Positions 1-9,725 of a stretch of DNA of 57,253 bases are shown in pieces. How positions within the stretch are numbered: position 1 is the first letter of the stretch; each line of letters begins with the position of its first letter. Source of the stretch: DTU013 sp964512095 (GTDB lineage Bacteria; Bacillota; Clostridia; Acetivibrionales; DTU013); assembly GCA_964512095.1 (NCBI GenBank), contig CAZEIH010000019.1:1-57253 (forward strand), written 5' to 3'. The notes beneath the pieces were generated by a model. It saw only the letters and a list, made by a program, of their open reading frames with translations. It was not told the DNA's origin and did not search any database. The position numbers and the translations under genes are program-made.

Positions 1-42
1 CACGTTGAGACGGTGGTATTGCTATCAAGAGTAGAGAAGTAA
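1..42 (+). CDS. C-terminal end of RlmD/TrmA-type RNA methyltransferase (partial)
   Basis: An open frame enters from the left edge and ends at a TAA at 40-42, giving the 13 residues HVETVVLLSRVEK. The HVETVVLLS ending is characteristic of the class I SAM-dependent 23S rRNA (uracil-C5)-methyltransferases of the RlmD/RumA family, in which it follows the catalytic region closely. Only the last residues are present, so the assignment rests on this one motif and on the strong terminator that follows. Confidence 0.55.
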   Translation, partial: HVETVVLLSRVEK

Positions 43-73
43 GAGGGTATAAATGTGAGTAAATAAGCACTTT

Positions 74-125
74 CCGTGATTTGAGATCTGGCTCCAAGCC
101 AGAAAGATAATCACGGTTTTTTATT
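74..125 (+). terminator. Rho-independent terminator after the RNA methyltransferase
   Basis: CCGTGATT (74-81) pairs with AATCACGG (109-116). An inner hairpin CTGGCT/AGCCAG sits in the loop, and the stem is followed at once by a run of T. It should end the transcript of the gene cut by the left edge. Confidence 0.8.
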
Positions 126-189
126 TTGTGGGAAATTATCCAAGGATAGAAAAGTGTAAGGTTGAGTGGCTAGATTGACTTTTGGGTTT

Positions 190-247
190 GTGAGTTGATA
201 GGATTGCTGACAAAAACGGAGTGAGTTGACAGGATTATTGTCAAAAA
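190..247 (+). repeat. Two 27-bp near-identical direct repeats
   Basis: The block at 190-216 (GTGAGTTGATAGGATTGCTG...) recurs at 221-247 with about four differences. Each ends in an A run, and the second contains the inverted pair TTGACA-N7-TGTCAA. Spaced repeats with internal dyad symmetry could be operator half-sites, but no regulated gene is close: rnjA starts 460 bp downstream. The function is unknown. Confidence 0.45.
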
Positions 248-250
248 ATT

Positions 251-555
251 AGAAAACATTTACACTTTAAAGAGGCTTCTTTGAAAAACCGTGAAAAGGA
301 AATATAGAGCCCTGGTAGGCTCCATATGTCACAATTTTATTTATCCGGGTAAACAAAAGAGAAGTCGTTCAATGAACGAGTAAGTTAATTATACTAGTGC
401 TTATTAATCATGTCAATACAAATAAAGACCTATTTTTACCTGTTTTACTTTGGTGAATATGCACAAAATGAATATGAAGTCCTATAGAGGTCAACGTCTT
501 ATGAGGACATAGATAAATAAATGCCGCAATAAATATTTCCCTTTGCTGTACGGTT
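251..555. other. Gene-free stretch upstream of rnjA
   Basis: No convincing reading frame is present. It contains small hairpins (GAGCC/GGCTC near 307-322 and CGTTC/GAACG near 367-379). At about 477-514 there is a degraded piece matching one end of the dispersed double-hairpin repeat found elsewhere in the window (CCTATAGAGGTCA followed by GACATAGATA). Confidence 0.4.
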
Positions 556-583
556 TTGCAAAGTAGTCAATAAATGCTATAAT
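556..583 (+). promoter_or_regulatory. Candidate sigma-A promoter for rnjA
   Basis: TTGCAA (556-561) and a perfect TATAAT (578-583) are separated by 16 bp, in the long leader before rnjA. This is a sequence-level prediction only. It would give a 5' leader of roughly 120 nt. Confidence 0.5.
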
Positions 584-710
584 AGGTAAGATGACTTACT
601 GCCCAATGATTGGAAATTAGCGTTTTTGGCGATACATATTGTATATTAAAATGTTAAAAATTAATGATAAGTAAGAAATTAATATTAAAGTAAGTTTTGG
701 AGGTTAAGTT

Positions 711-2378
711 GTGGCAAAAAATAAACATAAGCTAAAGGTGATACCCCTTGGAGGATTACAGGAGATTGGGAAAAACATCACCGCGTTTGAATATGGTGAC
801 GAAATAGTCGTTGTTGACTGTGGGCTTGCTTTCCCTGAGGATGATATGTTCGGTATTGACTTGGTCATACCAGACATATCCTATTTGACAAAAAACAAAG
901 AAAAGGTTAAAGGGGTGATTCTGACCCACGGTCATGAGGACCACATCGGTGGTATGCCTTACTTCCTAAAGGAAATAAATGTGCCCGTATATGGTACAAG
1001 ACTAACGCTAGGGCTCTTGAAATTAAAGCTGGAGGAGCATGGAATACTATCTGTGACTGATATGAACGATGTAGAACCAGGTGAGACTATACAGATCGGT
1101 TCATTTAAGATTGAATTTATAAGAACCAATCACAGTATAGCAGACTCGGTGGCTTTGGCTATTCATACACCCATAGGTATTATTGTACACACGTCGGATT
1201 TTAAGATTGATTACACACCCATTGAGGGGAAGGCCATAGATCTTGCAAGATTTTCAGACCTTGGAAAAAAAGGTGTGCTGCTGCTGCTTAGTGACAGTAC
1301 CAATGCTGAACGGCCAGGGTATACCATGTCCGAAAGAACTGTGGGCGAAACATTCGATGAGATATTTATCGATGCAAAAAGCAGGGTTATAGTAGCTAGC
1401 TTTGCATCCAATATACACAGAATCCAACAGGTAATTAACGCTGCTAAAAAGTTCAACAGAAAGGTAGCTGTTGTTGGCAGGAGTATGGTAAACGTAGTTA
1501 GTGTAGCCACGGAGCTTGGCTATTTGAATATGCCTGAGGGCACCATGATTGATATAGATCTAATCGACAAGTACCCTCCTGATAAAATTGTAATAATTAC
1601 TACCGGGAGCCAGGGTGAGCCTATGTCGGCATTGTCCAGGATGGCTGTCAACGAGCACAAAAAGGTGGAAATCGAACCAGGAGATCTGATAATTATTTCA
1701 GCATCACCTATACCGGGAAATGAAAAGCCGATTTTCAGAGTAATAAACGAGCTATTTAAAAAGGGAGCAGATGTCATATATGAGAGCTTGGCCGATGTTC
1801 ACGTTTCTGGTCACGCCTGCCAGGAGGAGCTAAAGCTCATGCACAATCTGATTAAGCCGAAGTTTTTTATGCCTGTTCATGGCGAGTACAGACATCTGAA
1901 GCGACATGCTAACCTTGCAAGCAAAATGGGTATGCCTTCTAAAAACATCTTTATGATGGAAACAGGAAGGGTACTGGAGCTGACTTCCAATTCGGCAAAA
2001 ATTAATGGTTCTGTTTCATCAGGAAGGATACTGGTAGATGGCCTTGGTGTCGGTGATGTTGGAAGCATAGTTCTCAGAGACAGGAAGCTCCTATCTCAGG
2101 ACGGATTGATAGTAGTGGTTATAACTACTGAAAAGGAATCAGGCCAGGTCGTGGCAGGTCCCGATATTATATCAAGGGGATTTGTGTATGTTAGAGAATC
2201 TGAGGACTTGATGGACAATGCCAGAGAAATTATTAAAAAGACTTTGGTAAAGCTTGAAGGGAAGAAGGGTAATGACTGGTCAGCAAAGAAGGGCCTTATT
2301 AAGGATGATCTCAGACAATACCTGTATGAAAGAACAAAACGTAAACCCATGATCCTTCCAATCATTATGGAGATATAG
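711..2378 (+). CDS. rnjA: Ribonuclease J
   Basis: A 555-residue metallo-beta-lactamase/beta-CASP nuclease of the RNase J family, which performs 5'-3' exonucleolytic and endonucleolytic RNA decay and rRNA maturation in Firmicutes. The zinc-binding motif HGHEDH is at residues 73-78, and the beta-CASP region and C-terminal domain follow at normal family length. It starts at GTG, preceded by GGAGG seven bases upstream. It is transcribed alone from the leader to the left and is followed by a terminator. J1 versus J2 cannot be decided from one copy. Confidence 0.95.
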   Translation: MAKNKHKLKVIPLGGLQEIGKNITAFEYGDEIVVVDCGLAFPEDDMFGIDLVIPDISYLTKNKEKVKGVILTHGHEDHIGGMPYFLKEINVPVYGTRLTLGLLKLKLEEHGILSVTDMNDVEPGETIQIGSFKIEFIRTNHSIADSVALAIHTPIGIIVHTSDFKIDYTPIEGKAIDLARFSDLGKKGVLLLLSDSTNAERPGYTMSERTVGETFDEIFIDAKSRVIVASFASNIHRIQQVINAAKKFNRKVAVVGRSMVNVVSVATELGYLNMPEGTMIDIDLIDKYPPDKIVIITTGSQGEPMSALSRMAVNEHKKVEIEPGDLIIISASPIPGNEKPIFRVINELFKKGADVIYESLADVHVSGHACQEELKLMHNLIKPKFFMPVHGEYRHLKRHANLASKMGMPSKNIFMMETGRVLELTSNSAKINGSVSSGRILVDGLGVGDVGSIVLRDRKLLSQDGLIVVVITTEKESGQVVAGPDIISRGFVYVRESEDLMDNAREIIKKTLVKLEGKKGNDWSAKKGLIKDDLRQYLYERTKRKPMILPIIMEI

Positions 2379-2394
2379 CTTATGTAGACAAGAG

Positions 2395-2430
2395 AAAAGG
2401 GACATTATATGTCCCTTTTGTAGTTTTATG
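2395..2430 (+). terminator. Terminator between rnjA and the corrinoid-protein operon
   Basis: AAAAGGGACA (2395-2404) pairs perfectly with TGTCCCTTTT (2410-2419) around a 5-nt loop. The arms carry A and T runs on both sides, so it can serve rnjA on the plus strand and the convergent minus-strand genes. Confidence 0.85.
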
Positions 2431-2479
2431 TCCTGGAAAGCTGAGCCCCTACCTATGGAAATGTTGTTTAGGCTCTATC

Positions 2480-3142
2480 CTATTTAGGTGGAGCTGACTT
2501 GCTCTCGCTATTTAGTATGACTCTGACAGCTTCCTCGGCAGCGGATGCGGCATCAGGGGTGTAAATATCCGCACCGATGCTTTCTCTGTATGTATCTGTC
2601 ACAGGCGCGCCGCCTATCATGACTGTGACGCTGTCCCTTAGCCCCTGTTCATCTAGCAATGCTATTACCTTTTTCATTTCACCCATCGTTGTGGTAAGCA
2701 GGGCAGAGCAGGCTATAACTTGAGCCTCATTTTCTATTGTAGCTGCAATAAATCGCTCAGCTGACACATCTGTTCCCAAATCAATAACTTCAAGCCCCTT
2801 GCCCTCCATCATCATTCTTACAAGATTTTTGCCTATGTCATGAAGGTCTCCCTTCACTGTTCCAAGCACCACCTTGCCATATGCTTTTACACCACTGGAC
2901 ACAAGCAATGGCTTGAGGAGTTCTGTTCCTGCAGCCATGGCTCGTGCTGCTATTAGGACCTCAGGTACGTATATTTCGTTGTTCTTAAACTTCGCGCCAA
3001 TGACTCCCATACCGTCAAGAAGGCCCTGTTCTAGTATTGTGCTTGCTTCTATGCCATCGTCAATGGCTTTCTGAACTAGCTCTTTTACAACCCTGGCCTT
3101 GCCAGCCTGTAAACTCTGTGATATTTCATTTAGTACACTCAT
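2480..3142 (-). CDS. Corrinoid (B12-binding) methyltransferase protein, MtbC/MtmC-like
   Basis: A 220-residue two-domain corrinoid protein. It has an N-terminal helical cap (about 1-85) and a Rossmann-like B12-binding domain with GDLHDIGKN at residues 98-106, where His101 is the expected lower axial cobalt ligand. Such proteins carry a methyl group between a substrate-specific methyltransferase and an acceptor. A methyltetrahydrofolate methyltransferase lies two genes upstream on the same strand, so methyl-THF is the likely donor or acceptor. The physiological substrate cannot be read from the sequence. Confidence 0.85.
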   Translation of the reverse strand: MSVLNEISQSLQAGKARVVKELVQKAIDDGIEASTILEQGLLDGMGVIGAKFKNNEIYVPEVLIAARAMAAGTELLKPLLVSSGVKAYGKVVLGTVKGDLHDIGKNLVRMMMEGKGLEVIDLGTDVSAERFIAATIENEAQVIACSALLTTTMGEMKKVIALLDEQGLRDSVTVMIGGAPVTDTYRESIGADIYTPDAASAAEEAVRVILNSESKSAPPK

Positions 3143-3325
3143 TTTTTTCCTCTCCGGTCAGCTGGGCAAAACAGCTGCTTATACCCCTTGCTTTTTTTGT
3201 GTATTTTACCATACTGTATCCAGTAATTCAAGGCAGTAGCACAGTTGTCCGTATATCTGTTGTGCAGCTGCCATGTATGCCATTGGGTTGTACTCACTTG
3301 CCGATACTGGCTTATCTGCTTTGGA

Positions 3326-4591
3326 TTAGAATGATTCTTTAAGAACTACATTGCGGGTAAAATCGCTTCCCCCTTGCCTGAAATATGGGTTTGGACAGCC
3401 CAGAGCATACTGATCCGTTGCTGCGGCCTCTAGCTCCAGCATAGCTGCGACGCCTGGGAGAATCGAGTTTTTGTAATCAGCTGTTTTGGTTATCACAGGA
3501 AGTGACGTATTTTTGTTAATTGTAGATAGGAGTTTTCTGCCGGTACTATTGATACCCAGTATGCGTATATAAGCCGGGCCGCCTAAGCTGTTGAAATTAT
3601 TGAAAGTTTCTTTTGTGAGGCCGATAAGAGCACTGGATAGGATCCTTCTGATCCTTGTGTCAGTATATCTTTTTGTGCTGATTAAATCCAATAGCTCATG
3701 GTATGAGCCGGACTTCTTTGATGCAAGACTTATTCTGTTCTCTAGGCCTTCTTCCATATAGGGCAGTTGCTTTAGTTCAGTAGGTGGCATTTTCCTTAAG
3801 GTGGATATGAGCGGCATTTCAAAATTTTCTGGAAATATTAGTCCCCTCCCAAGCTCCAATTCCCGCTCCAAAATATCCATGGACCATGGTGGTATTGCTT
3901 GCTTAATGAATTCACGGGCGTTATTCCATGGTCTACAACCAATAATTTTTCTGATAGCTGTTGCGCTGCTAATTCTGCCTGACAGATTTGAAGAATTATA
4001 ATCATTGCCCACTCTCTCAATAGTCTTAGGTATTATACTGCTTTTTAGACGAAGTAATGCCTTGAGGTACTCTATTGCAAGTATATTGTTAGGACTTTTA
4101 AGAAGGCTTGAGAGTTGGTTGTTTTCATATTTGCTCTTGAAATAGGAGATGATCGCTTTATGCCTGGCAGCGGGGAAGGAGATGCCTTTTGAAAGGGACT
4201 CCTTGAGTTGTGCTTTATAGCTTTCCGGCTCATCAGCCAAGATGTGGGCAACTTTTGAGAGGATTTCCAGGCTTCCGGCTTCGCTTCCAAAGTACAGCAT
4301 ATCAACTGCCCCTAGACTGTCCAGAAGCTTTATGGCACCATATGCAAAGTATTCAGCACTGCTCATGGCATATGCGACAGGAAGCTCTATTACCAAATCC
4401 GCTCCTAAATAAAGTGCCATCTCGGCTCTAGCCCATTTGTCAACTATTGCAGGTTCTCCTCGTTGCGTATAGCTACCGCTCATAACAACAACGACGCAAT
4501 CGGCACCGCTTTGCTGTCGGGAGGCCTGTAGATGATACAGATGACCATTGTGGAGAGGATTATATTCAGCTACTATTCCGATTGTCTTCAT
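3326..4591 (-). CDS. tmcAL: tRNA(Met) cytidine acetate ligase (YlbM family)
   Basis: A 421-residue member of the TmcAL/YlbM nucleotidyltransferase family, which uses acetate and ATP to form N4-acetylcytidine at the wobble base of elongator tRNA-Met. The N-terminus has the HxGH nucleotidyltransferase signature (NPLHNGH, His14 and His17), and ISSATAIRK resembles the second conserved motif. I chose the ATG at 4591 because GGAG lies six bases before it; a frame extending to 4615 lacks a good site. It lies between two corrinoid-methyl-transfer genes with 35 bp and 183 bp gaps. Confidence 0.9.
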   Translation of the reverse strand: MKTIGIVAEYNPLHNGHLYHLQASRQQSGADCVVVVMSGSYTQRGEPAIVDKWARAEMALYLGADLVIELPVAYAMSSAEYFAYGAIKLLDSLGAVDMLYFGSEAGSLEILSKVAHILADEPESYKAQLKESLSKGISFPAARHKAIISYFKSKYENNQLSSLLKSPNNILAIEYLKALLRLKSSIIPKTIERVGNDYNSSNLSGRISSATAIRKIIGCRPWNNAREFIKQAIPPWSMDILERELELGRGLIFPENFEMPLISTLRKMPPTELKQLPYMEEGLENRISLASKKSGSYHELLDLISTKRYTDTRIRRILSSALIGLTKETFNNFNSLGGPAYIRILGINSTGRKLLSTINKNTSLPVITKTADYKNSILPGVAAMLELEAAATDQYALGCPNPYFRQGGSDFTRNVVLKESF

Positions 4592-4626
4592 TTTGTTCTC
4601 CAATATAGCATACACAACTTAAAGCT

Positions 4627-5427
4627 TTATACCTCAAGAAGGCCTTCTCTGAATTTTGTCAGGTAATTCATGCAGAAATCGTCTTTTCCCAGTAGGGCCT
4701 CTGATGCATAAACAAAGGACATAAGCTTATTATCCAGCGGATTGAGTATTGCTCCATCCATACCAGAAGCCATAGCCGCTACAAGAAATGCCTGATTCAT
4801 TAGTTTTCTTTCAGGTATTCCAAAGGATATGTTGCTTAGTCCGCAGGTAATGTGTACCTCTGGGAACTCAGAACGCACTCTCCTTATGGTTTCAAGAGCT
4901 ACATTTCCATAATGGCTTCCTGTACCAATGGGTCTTACCATTGGGTCGATAAAAATATCGCTAATCTGAACGCTCTTTGACGTTAGAGCAGCTATGAGGC
5001 TATCGGCTATTGCAAGCCTCTCATCGGCTGTTTCTGGCATACCATTATCATCCATACACAAGGCTACTATTCTAGTATTGTATTTAATAATCAAAGGTAG
5101 TATAGAATCAAATCTTTCCTTTTCATTGGTTATTGAGTTGATAATGGGCTTATCAGTTCTGTTGGCCTTCAATGCCAGCTCTATTGCTTCAGGGTTTGGC
5201 GAATCCATAGAAAGGGGCGTTTCCACTACTTCTTGGACAGTTTTCACAAGCCATTCAAGTCTAGCAGGCTCATCTTCCACAAACATTCCGGCATTGAGAT
5301 CTATATAAGCTGCTCCTGCATCGCATTGCTTTTTGGCCATATCCTGTATGAAGAGTGTGTCAGAATCGCTAATGGCGATCCTGGTGGCTTTATTGGTGCT
5401 GTTTATTTTTTCTCCGATAATAATCAT
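4627..5427 (-). CDS. Methyltetrahydrofolate:corrinoid methyltransferase (AcsE/MeTr-like)
   Basis: A 266-residue pterin-binding TIM barrel, close in size to AcsE. It keeps the family features IIIGEKIN at the N-terminus, YIDLNAG, PLSMDSPNPEAIE and NSITNEKER. The enzyme moves the N5 methyl of methyl-THF to or from a corrinoid protein. The corrinoid protein at 2480-3142 is the natural partner. No CO dehydrogenase or acetyl-CoA synthase gene is visible nearby, so a Wood-Ljungdahl role is not shown; methylotrophy or methionine synthesis are alternatives. Confidence 0.88.
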   Translation of the reverse strand: MIIIGEKINSTNKATRIAISDSDTLFIQDMAKKQCDAGAAYIDLNAGMFVEDEPARLEWLVKTVQEVVETPLSMDSPNPEAIELALKANRTDKPIINSITNEKERFDSILPLIIKYNTRIVALCMDDNGMPETADERLAIADSLIAALTSKSVQISDIFIDPMVRPIGTGSHYGNVALETIRRVRSEFPEVHITCGLSNISFGIPERKLMNQAFLVAAMASGMDGAILNPLDNKLMSFVYASEALLGKDDFCMNYLTKFREGLLEV

Positions 5428-5710
5428 TATTTTCTTCCTTTCGATGTATGCTAGGCGCTACTTTGGCAAACATTAGTTTGTTAAGGCAGTACGCAACTAT
5501 TCTACTTACATATTATACCGCAGCATATGTAGCTATACAAGAAAATCCGTAAGGTCTTTAGCTACTACTGGCAGGCATTCAAGAGTATCACTGAAAATTT
5601 GTGTGGCATTGCTGATAGAAAACCACAATCTCATGATGTATAATCAACATGTCAGGCTTTGCTTTTACACGGCCGGACTATTGATATAGAGAATTGCAGA
5701 AGGGGTACAA

Positions 5711-8164
5711 ATGAAAAAAATAGCTGTTGTTGCAATAAGTAATACGACACGAAAATTTGACAGAGAATATCATTATTATGTCCCCGAAGCATTGAGTAGA
5801 GAGGCTTTGCCGGGGATGAGGGTGATGGTGCCGTTTGGAATGGGTAACAGGTCTAAAGAGGGGTACATCCTTGGTTTTGTAAATGAATCGGAATTTAGTA
5901 GTCTTAAGGAAATCCTAAAGATCATTGATAAAAAACCTGTACTGACTCCTTCACTTATAGAGCTGGCTGTTTGGATGAAAAAGCGGTATTTCTGCACCTA
6001 CAGTCAGGCTATTAAATGTATGCTTCCAGCGGGGATTGGGATAAAAAGTCTGCGATATATCACATTGATTAACGATGAGAGTGTTGAGTTGAAGCCTAAT
6101 CAGAAGATATTGACCGATTTGCTAAGGGAAAACGACGGGTCAATGGAGGCTGATGAGCTAAAGAAGCTCTATGGCTCAAGAAGAGAATTTAATAAAAACA
6201 TTAATGACCTTGAAAATAAGGCTGTTATTAGTATTACTGAAAAGTATTCTTCGCCTGTAAGGGAGAAAACAGTCAAGGTGGCTAGTCTTGCAATGTCTGT
6301 GGAGGAAGTACAGTCAGATATTGATACAGGTGTGATAAAAAGGATACAACAGATACGTGTGCTAGAGATGCTGATTGATAACGAATATATTGGTGTTGCG
6401 GACCTTGCAAGGTTTGCATCGGTGACAAAATCTGTACTGGATACTCTTTGTAAGTATGGGTACATATATTACAGGGATATGGAAGTTAAAAGGGACCCCA
6501 TGAAGCATAGGAACGTGGAACCCACAGAGCCTATGAGGCCGACATCGGAGCAGAAGGTTGTGCTCAGCGATGCTATAAGCGTGCTGGATAGTCACAGTTT
6601 CAGTGAAATGCTGCTGCATGGAGTGACAGGAAGTGGAAAAACAGAGGTTTATCTTCAGTTGATACAGCATGTGATTGAAATGGGCAGGCAGGCTATAGTG
6701 CTTGTACCGGAGATTTCACTGACGCCCCAGATGGTTGACAGGTTTAGAGGCAGATTTGGAGCACGGGTTGCAGTTATGCACAGCAGGCTGTCTCCTGGTG
6801 AACGTTACGACCAATGGAGGCAGGTCAGGGAGGGCCAGGTCAGTATAGTGGTGGGCGCACGCTCTGCTATATTTGCTCCCTTTAGTGATTTGGGCCTTGT
6901 GATAATCGATGAGGAGCACGAAAACACCTATAAGTCAGAAACAACGCCAAAGTATGCGGCGGCACAGATAGGGGCGGCCAGATGTAGCTATGACGGCGCC
7001 TTATTGATATATGGTTCAGCTACACCATCGGTGGAGACATATCAGCGAGCTATTGATGGTGACATAAAGCTGGCAATCATGAAGGACCGTGCTAATACAA
7101 TGGTTATGCCTAAGGTGAAAACAGTGGACATGAGGAAGGAGCTGGAGAAAGGTAATAAGACCATATTTAGCGATGAGCTTACTGTAGAAATTAAGAAGAA
7201 TATAGAAGCCGGACAGCAGACTATCCTCTTTTTAAATAAAAGGGGGTATGCCTCCTTTGTTTTGTGTAGGAGCTGTGGAATTAGGCTTAGATGCAGGTAT
7301 TGTAATATTACAATGACCTACCATTCACTAGATGATCGGCTAATATGTCATTATTGTGGCTTCACAGTAAAAATGCCACCTGCTTGTCCCAAGTGCGGTA
7401 GTAATCACATACGACAGTTTGGCACAGGCACCCAAAAGGTGGAGGAAGAGCTACATAAGCATTTCCCGGAGGCTTCTGTAATAAGGATGGATATGGACAC
7501 CACCACTGGTAAGCATTCACATGAAGAAATACTTGACGCATTTCGAGTGCAAAATATAAATATACTTGTTGGGACTCAGATGATTGCAAAAGGTCATGAT
7601 TTTCCCAATGTTACGCTGGTTGGCGTCCTTGCGGCAGATAGCCTTCTGGGGATAGATGACTACAGGGCGTCGGAGAGGACGTTCCAGCTGCTGACACAGG
7701 TGGCAGGAAGAGCCGGAAGGGGTGAGCTGCCAGGGCGTGTTGTGATACAGACATATAACACAGAGGATTACTCTATTACATCTGCTTGTCGTCACGATTA
7801 CAGTAGCTTTTTTAGGCAGGAGTCCCGGATTAGAAAACGGTTAAACTACCCGCCAAATACAAAGATTGGTGTAGCTGTGATAAGCTCTGTAAATGACCAG
7901 CTGGCATTTAATAGGGCAAAGGAGGTCCACGATTTCATTATTAATAGACTAGACAAGACACAGGGAGATGAATTACTTCCACAGCCTGCCAGGGCCCCCT
8001 TATCTCGGTTGAGGAACAGGTACAGATGGAGAATTATCATTAAATGCAGTTCTGTGCAGAGACTGGTGAGTATTTTTAATGAGTTGTCCGAGTACTTTGC
8101 AGAAAGTAAAGGCAAGGGAGATGCTGACTTGAGTATTGATATAAATCCAGCGAGCATGATGTGA
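5711..8164 (+). CDS. priA: Primosomal protein N' (replication restart helicase)
   Basis: An 817-residue PriA. The N-terminal 3'-DNA-binding domain (about 1-105) is followed by the superfamily 2 helicase core with Walker A GVTGSGKT at 304-311 and DEEH at 400-403. A cysteine-rich zinc insertion with four CxxC pairs lies at about 515-565 and the C-terminal domain follows. It reloads DnaB at collapsed forks. It heads the run with def and fmt, a common Firmicutes arrangement. Confidence 0.97.
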   Translation: MKKIAVVAISNTTRKFDREYHYYVPEALSREALPGMRVMVPFGMGNRSKEGYILGFVNESEFSSLKEILKIIDKKPVLTPSLIELAVWMKKRYFCTYSQAIKCMLPAGIGIKSLRYITLINDESVELKPNQKILTDLLRENDGSMEADELKKLYGSRREFNKNINDLENKAVISITEKYSSPVREKTVKVASLAMSVEEVQSDIDTGVIKRIQQIRVLEMLIDNEYIGVADLARFASVTKSVLDTLCKYGYIYYRDMEVKRDPMKHRNVEPTEPMRPTSEQKVVLSDAISVLDSHSFSEMLLHGVTGSGKTEVYLQLIQHVIEMGRQAIVLVPEISLTPQMVDRFRGRFGARVAVMHSRLSPGERYDQWRQVREGQVSIVVGARSAIFAPFSDLGLVIIDEEHENTYKSETTPKYAAAQIGAARCSYDGALLIYGSATPSVETYQRAIDGDIKLAIMKDRANTMVMPKVKTVDMRKELEKGNKTIFSDELTVEIKKNIEAGQQTILFLNKRGYASFVLCRSCGIRLRCRYCNITMTYHSLDDRLICHYCGFTVKMPPACPKCGSNHIRQFGTGTQKVEEELHKHFPEASVIRMDMDTTTGKHSHEEILDAFRVQNINILVGTQMIAKGHDFPNVTLVGVLAADSLLGIDDYRASERTFQLLTQVAGRAGRGELPGRVVIQTYNTEDYSITSACRHDYSSFFRQESRIRKRLNYPPNTKIGVAVISSVNDQLAFNRAKEVHDFIINRLDKTQGDELLPQPARAPLSRLRNRYRWRIIIKCSSVQRLVSIFNELSEYFAESKGKGDADLSIDINPASMM

Positions 8165-8265
8165 AAGACGGCATTTATAGTATATTGCCACTGGTTTTGG
8201 TTTATTGCAGTATGAATACCTGTTTGATATAATGTGATTAGTTTACGATGTATGGGAGTGTATTT

Positions 8266-8739
8266 ATGGCTATTAGAAATATTAGAAAAGACGGAGACGA
8301 AATTTTAAGAAAAAAAAGCAGGGAAATCACGGAGATTAGTGATAAGGTCCTGATATTGCTCAAGGATATGGCAGATACTATGTATAATGCTGACGGAGCT
8401 GGCCTTGCAGCACCTCAGGTTGGTGTTCTGAAAAGGGTAGTGGTAATTGATATAGGTGATGGACTGGTAGAGCTTATAAACCCTGTAATTAAAAGCTGCC
8501 AAGGCCAGCAGACCACTGTTGAAGGCTGTCTGAGCATACCGGGGGTTTGGGGTGAGGTGGAGCGTCCTTCACAAGTAGTGGTAGAGGCTCTTAATTCAAA
8601 GGGAGAAACTATTAGGATTGAGAGCGATGGCTTTATGGCCCAAGCCCTTTGCCACGAGATAGACCACCTTGACGGTATTCTTTTTAAGGATAAGGTGACA
8701 AGGATACTAGATAAGGAAGACATAGATAAACTGGATTAG
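8266..8739 (+). CDS. def: Peptide deformylase
   Basis: A 157-residue metalloenzyme that removes the N-formyl group from new proteins. All three family motifs are present: GAGLAAPQVG (44-53), EGCLS (86-90, metal ligand Cys88) and HEIDH (130-134). I start it at the ATG at 8266, preceded by GGGAGTG, rather than six codons earlier where no ribosome site is seen. It is followed closely by fmt, its functional opposite. Confidence 0.96.
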   Translation: MAIRNIRKDGDEILRKKSREITEISDKVLILLKDMADTMYNADGAGLAAPQVGVLKRVVVIDIGDGLVELINPVIKSCQGQQTTVEGCLSIPGVWGEVERPSQVVVEALNSKGETIRIESDGFMAQALCHEIDHLDGILFKDKVTRILDKEDIDKLD

Positions 8740-8756
8740 ATATGGAGCATTTGATA

Positions 8757-9725
8757 ATGAGGATTGTTTTTATGGGCACTCCGGATTTTGCTGTACCTTG
8801 TCTGGAGGCTCTCATCAATAGCGGAAATAATATTGTCGGTGTGGTAACACAAACGGATAAGCCAGTGGGCAGAAAGCAAAGCGAATTTAAGGCACCTGCT
8901 GTGAAGGTCGCAGCAATGAAATATGGCATTGAAAACATTTTGCAGCCTACAAAGGTTAAAACACCGGAGTTTCTTGAGTCCATTAAGGAGCTGGGGCCTG
9001 ACTTGATAGTAACGGTTGCCTATGGAAGGATATTGACCAAGGCAGTGCTGGATGTTCCAAGGTACGGGTGCATTAATGTTCATGCTTCGCTTCTTCCCAA
9101 GTACAGGGGAGCGGCTCCAATACAGTGGTCATTGATTAATGGGGATCCCAAAACAGGCATTACTACAATGTTTATGGATGAAGGAATGGATACTGGTGAT
9201 ATTCTTTTGACAAATGAAATCGATATAGGTCCGGATACTAACGCGGAGGAGCTTTTTCAGATGCTGAAGCCCCTTGGAGCGCAGACTCTTCTCGAGACTC
9301 TGGAGGCATTGAAGAATGGTAGCTTGACCAGAAAACCCCAGGATAATTCCAAGGCAGTGTATGTGCCTATGATGACCAAAGAGGTAGGTCTTATAGATTG
9401 GAGTAAAAGCTCGGTAGAGATACATAATCTTGTTAGAGGAACATATCCCTGGCCGGGAGCCTACACCCTATATAAGGGCTCGAGACTTAAGGTGTGGAAG
9501 ACCGATGTTCTTAGTGACTGCCCATTAGACTCACCTGAACAGGAGCTTGTTGAGATGGCAAAAACAGTACAGCCGGGAAAGATACTTAAAATATCCAAGC
9601 AGTGCCTTGTTGTAGCAACTGGTAGCGGATGTATTCTGATATCTGAGCTACAGCTCGAAAACTGTAGAAGAATGGGTGTTTGTGAGTGCGGACATAATAT
9701 GGATGAAGGTGAAGTGCTTGGATAA
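8757..9725 (+). CDS. fmt: Methionyl-tRNA formyltransferase
   Basis: A 322-residue Fmt that formylates initiator Met-tRNA using 10-formyl-THF. The N-terminus MRIVFMGTPDFAVP and the catalytic signature HASLLPKYRGAAPIQW are typical, and a C-terminal OB-fold-like domain follows. The ATG at 8757 has GGAG nine bases upstream; the ATG at 8742 would add five residues and lacks a clear site. Its 3' end overlaps the start of the DUF116 gene. Confidence 0.95.
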   Translation: MRIVFMGTPDFAVPCLEALINSGNNIVGVVTQTDKPVGRKQSEFKAPAVKVAAMKYGIENILQPTKVKTPEFLESIKELGPDLIVTVAYGRILTKAVLDVPRYGCINVHASLLPKYRGAAPIQWSLINGDPKTGITTMFMDEGMDTGDILLTNEIDIGPDTNAEELFQMLKPLGAQTLLETLEALKNGSLTRKPQDNSKAVYVPMMTKEVGLIDWSKSSVEIHNLVRGTYPWPGAYTLYKGSRLKVWKTDVLSDCPLDSPEQELVEMAKTVQPGKILKISKQCLVVATGSGCILISELQLENCRRMGVCECGHNMDEGEVLG

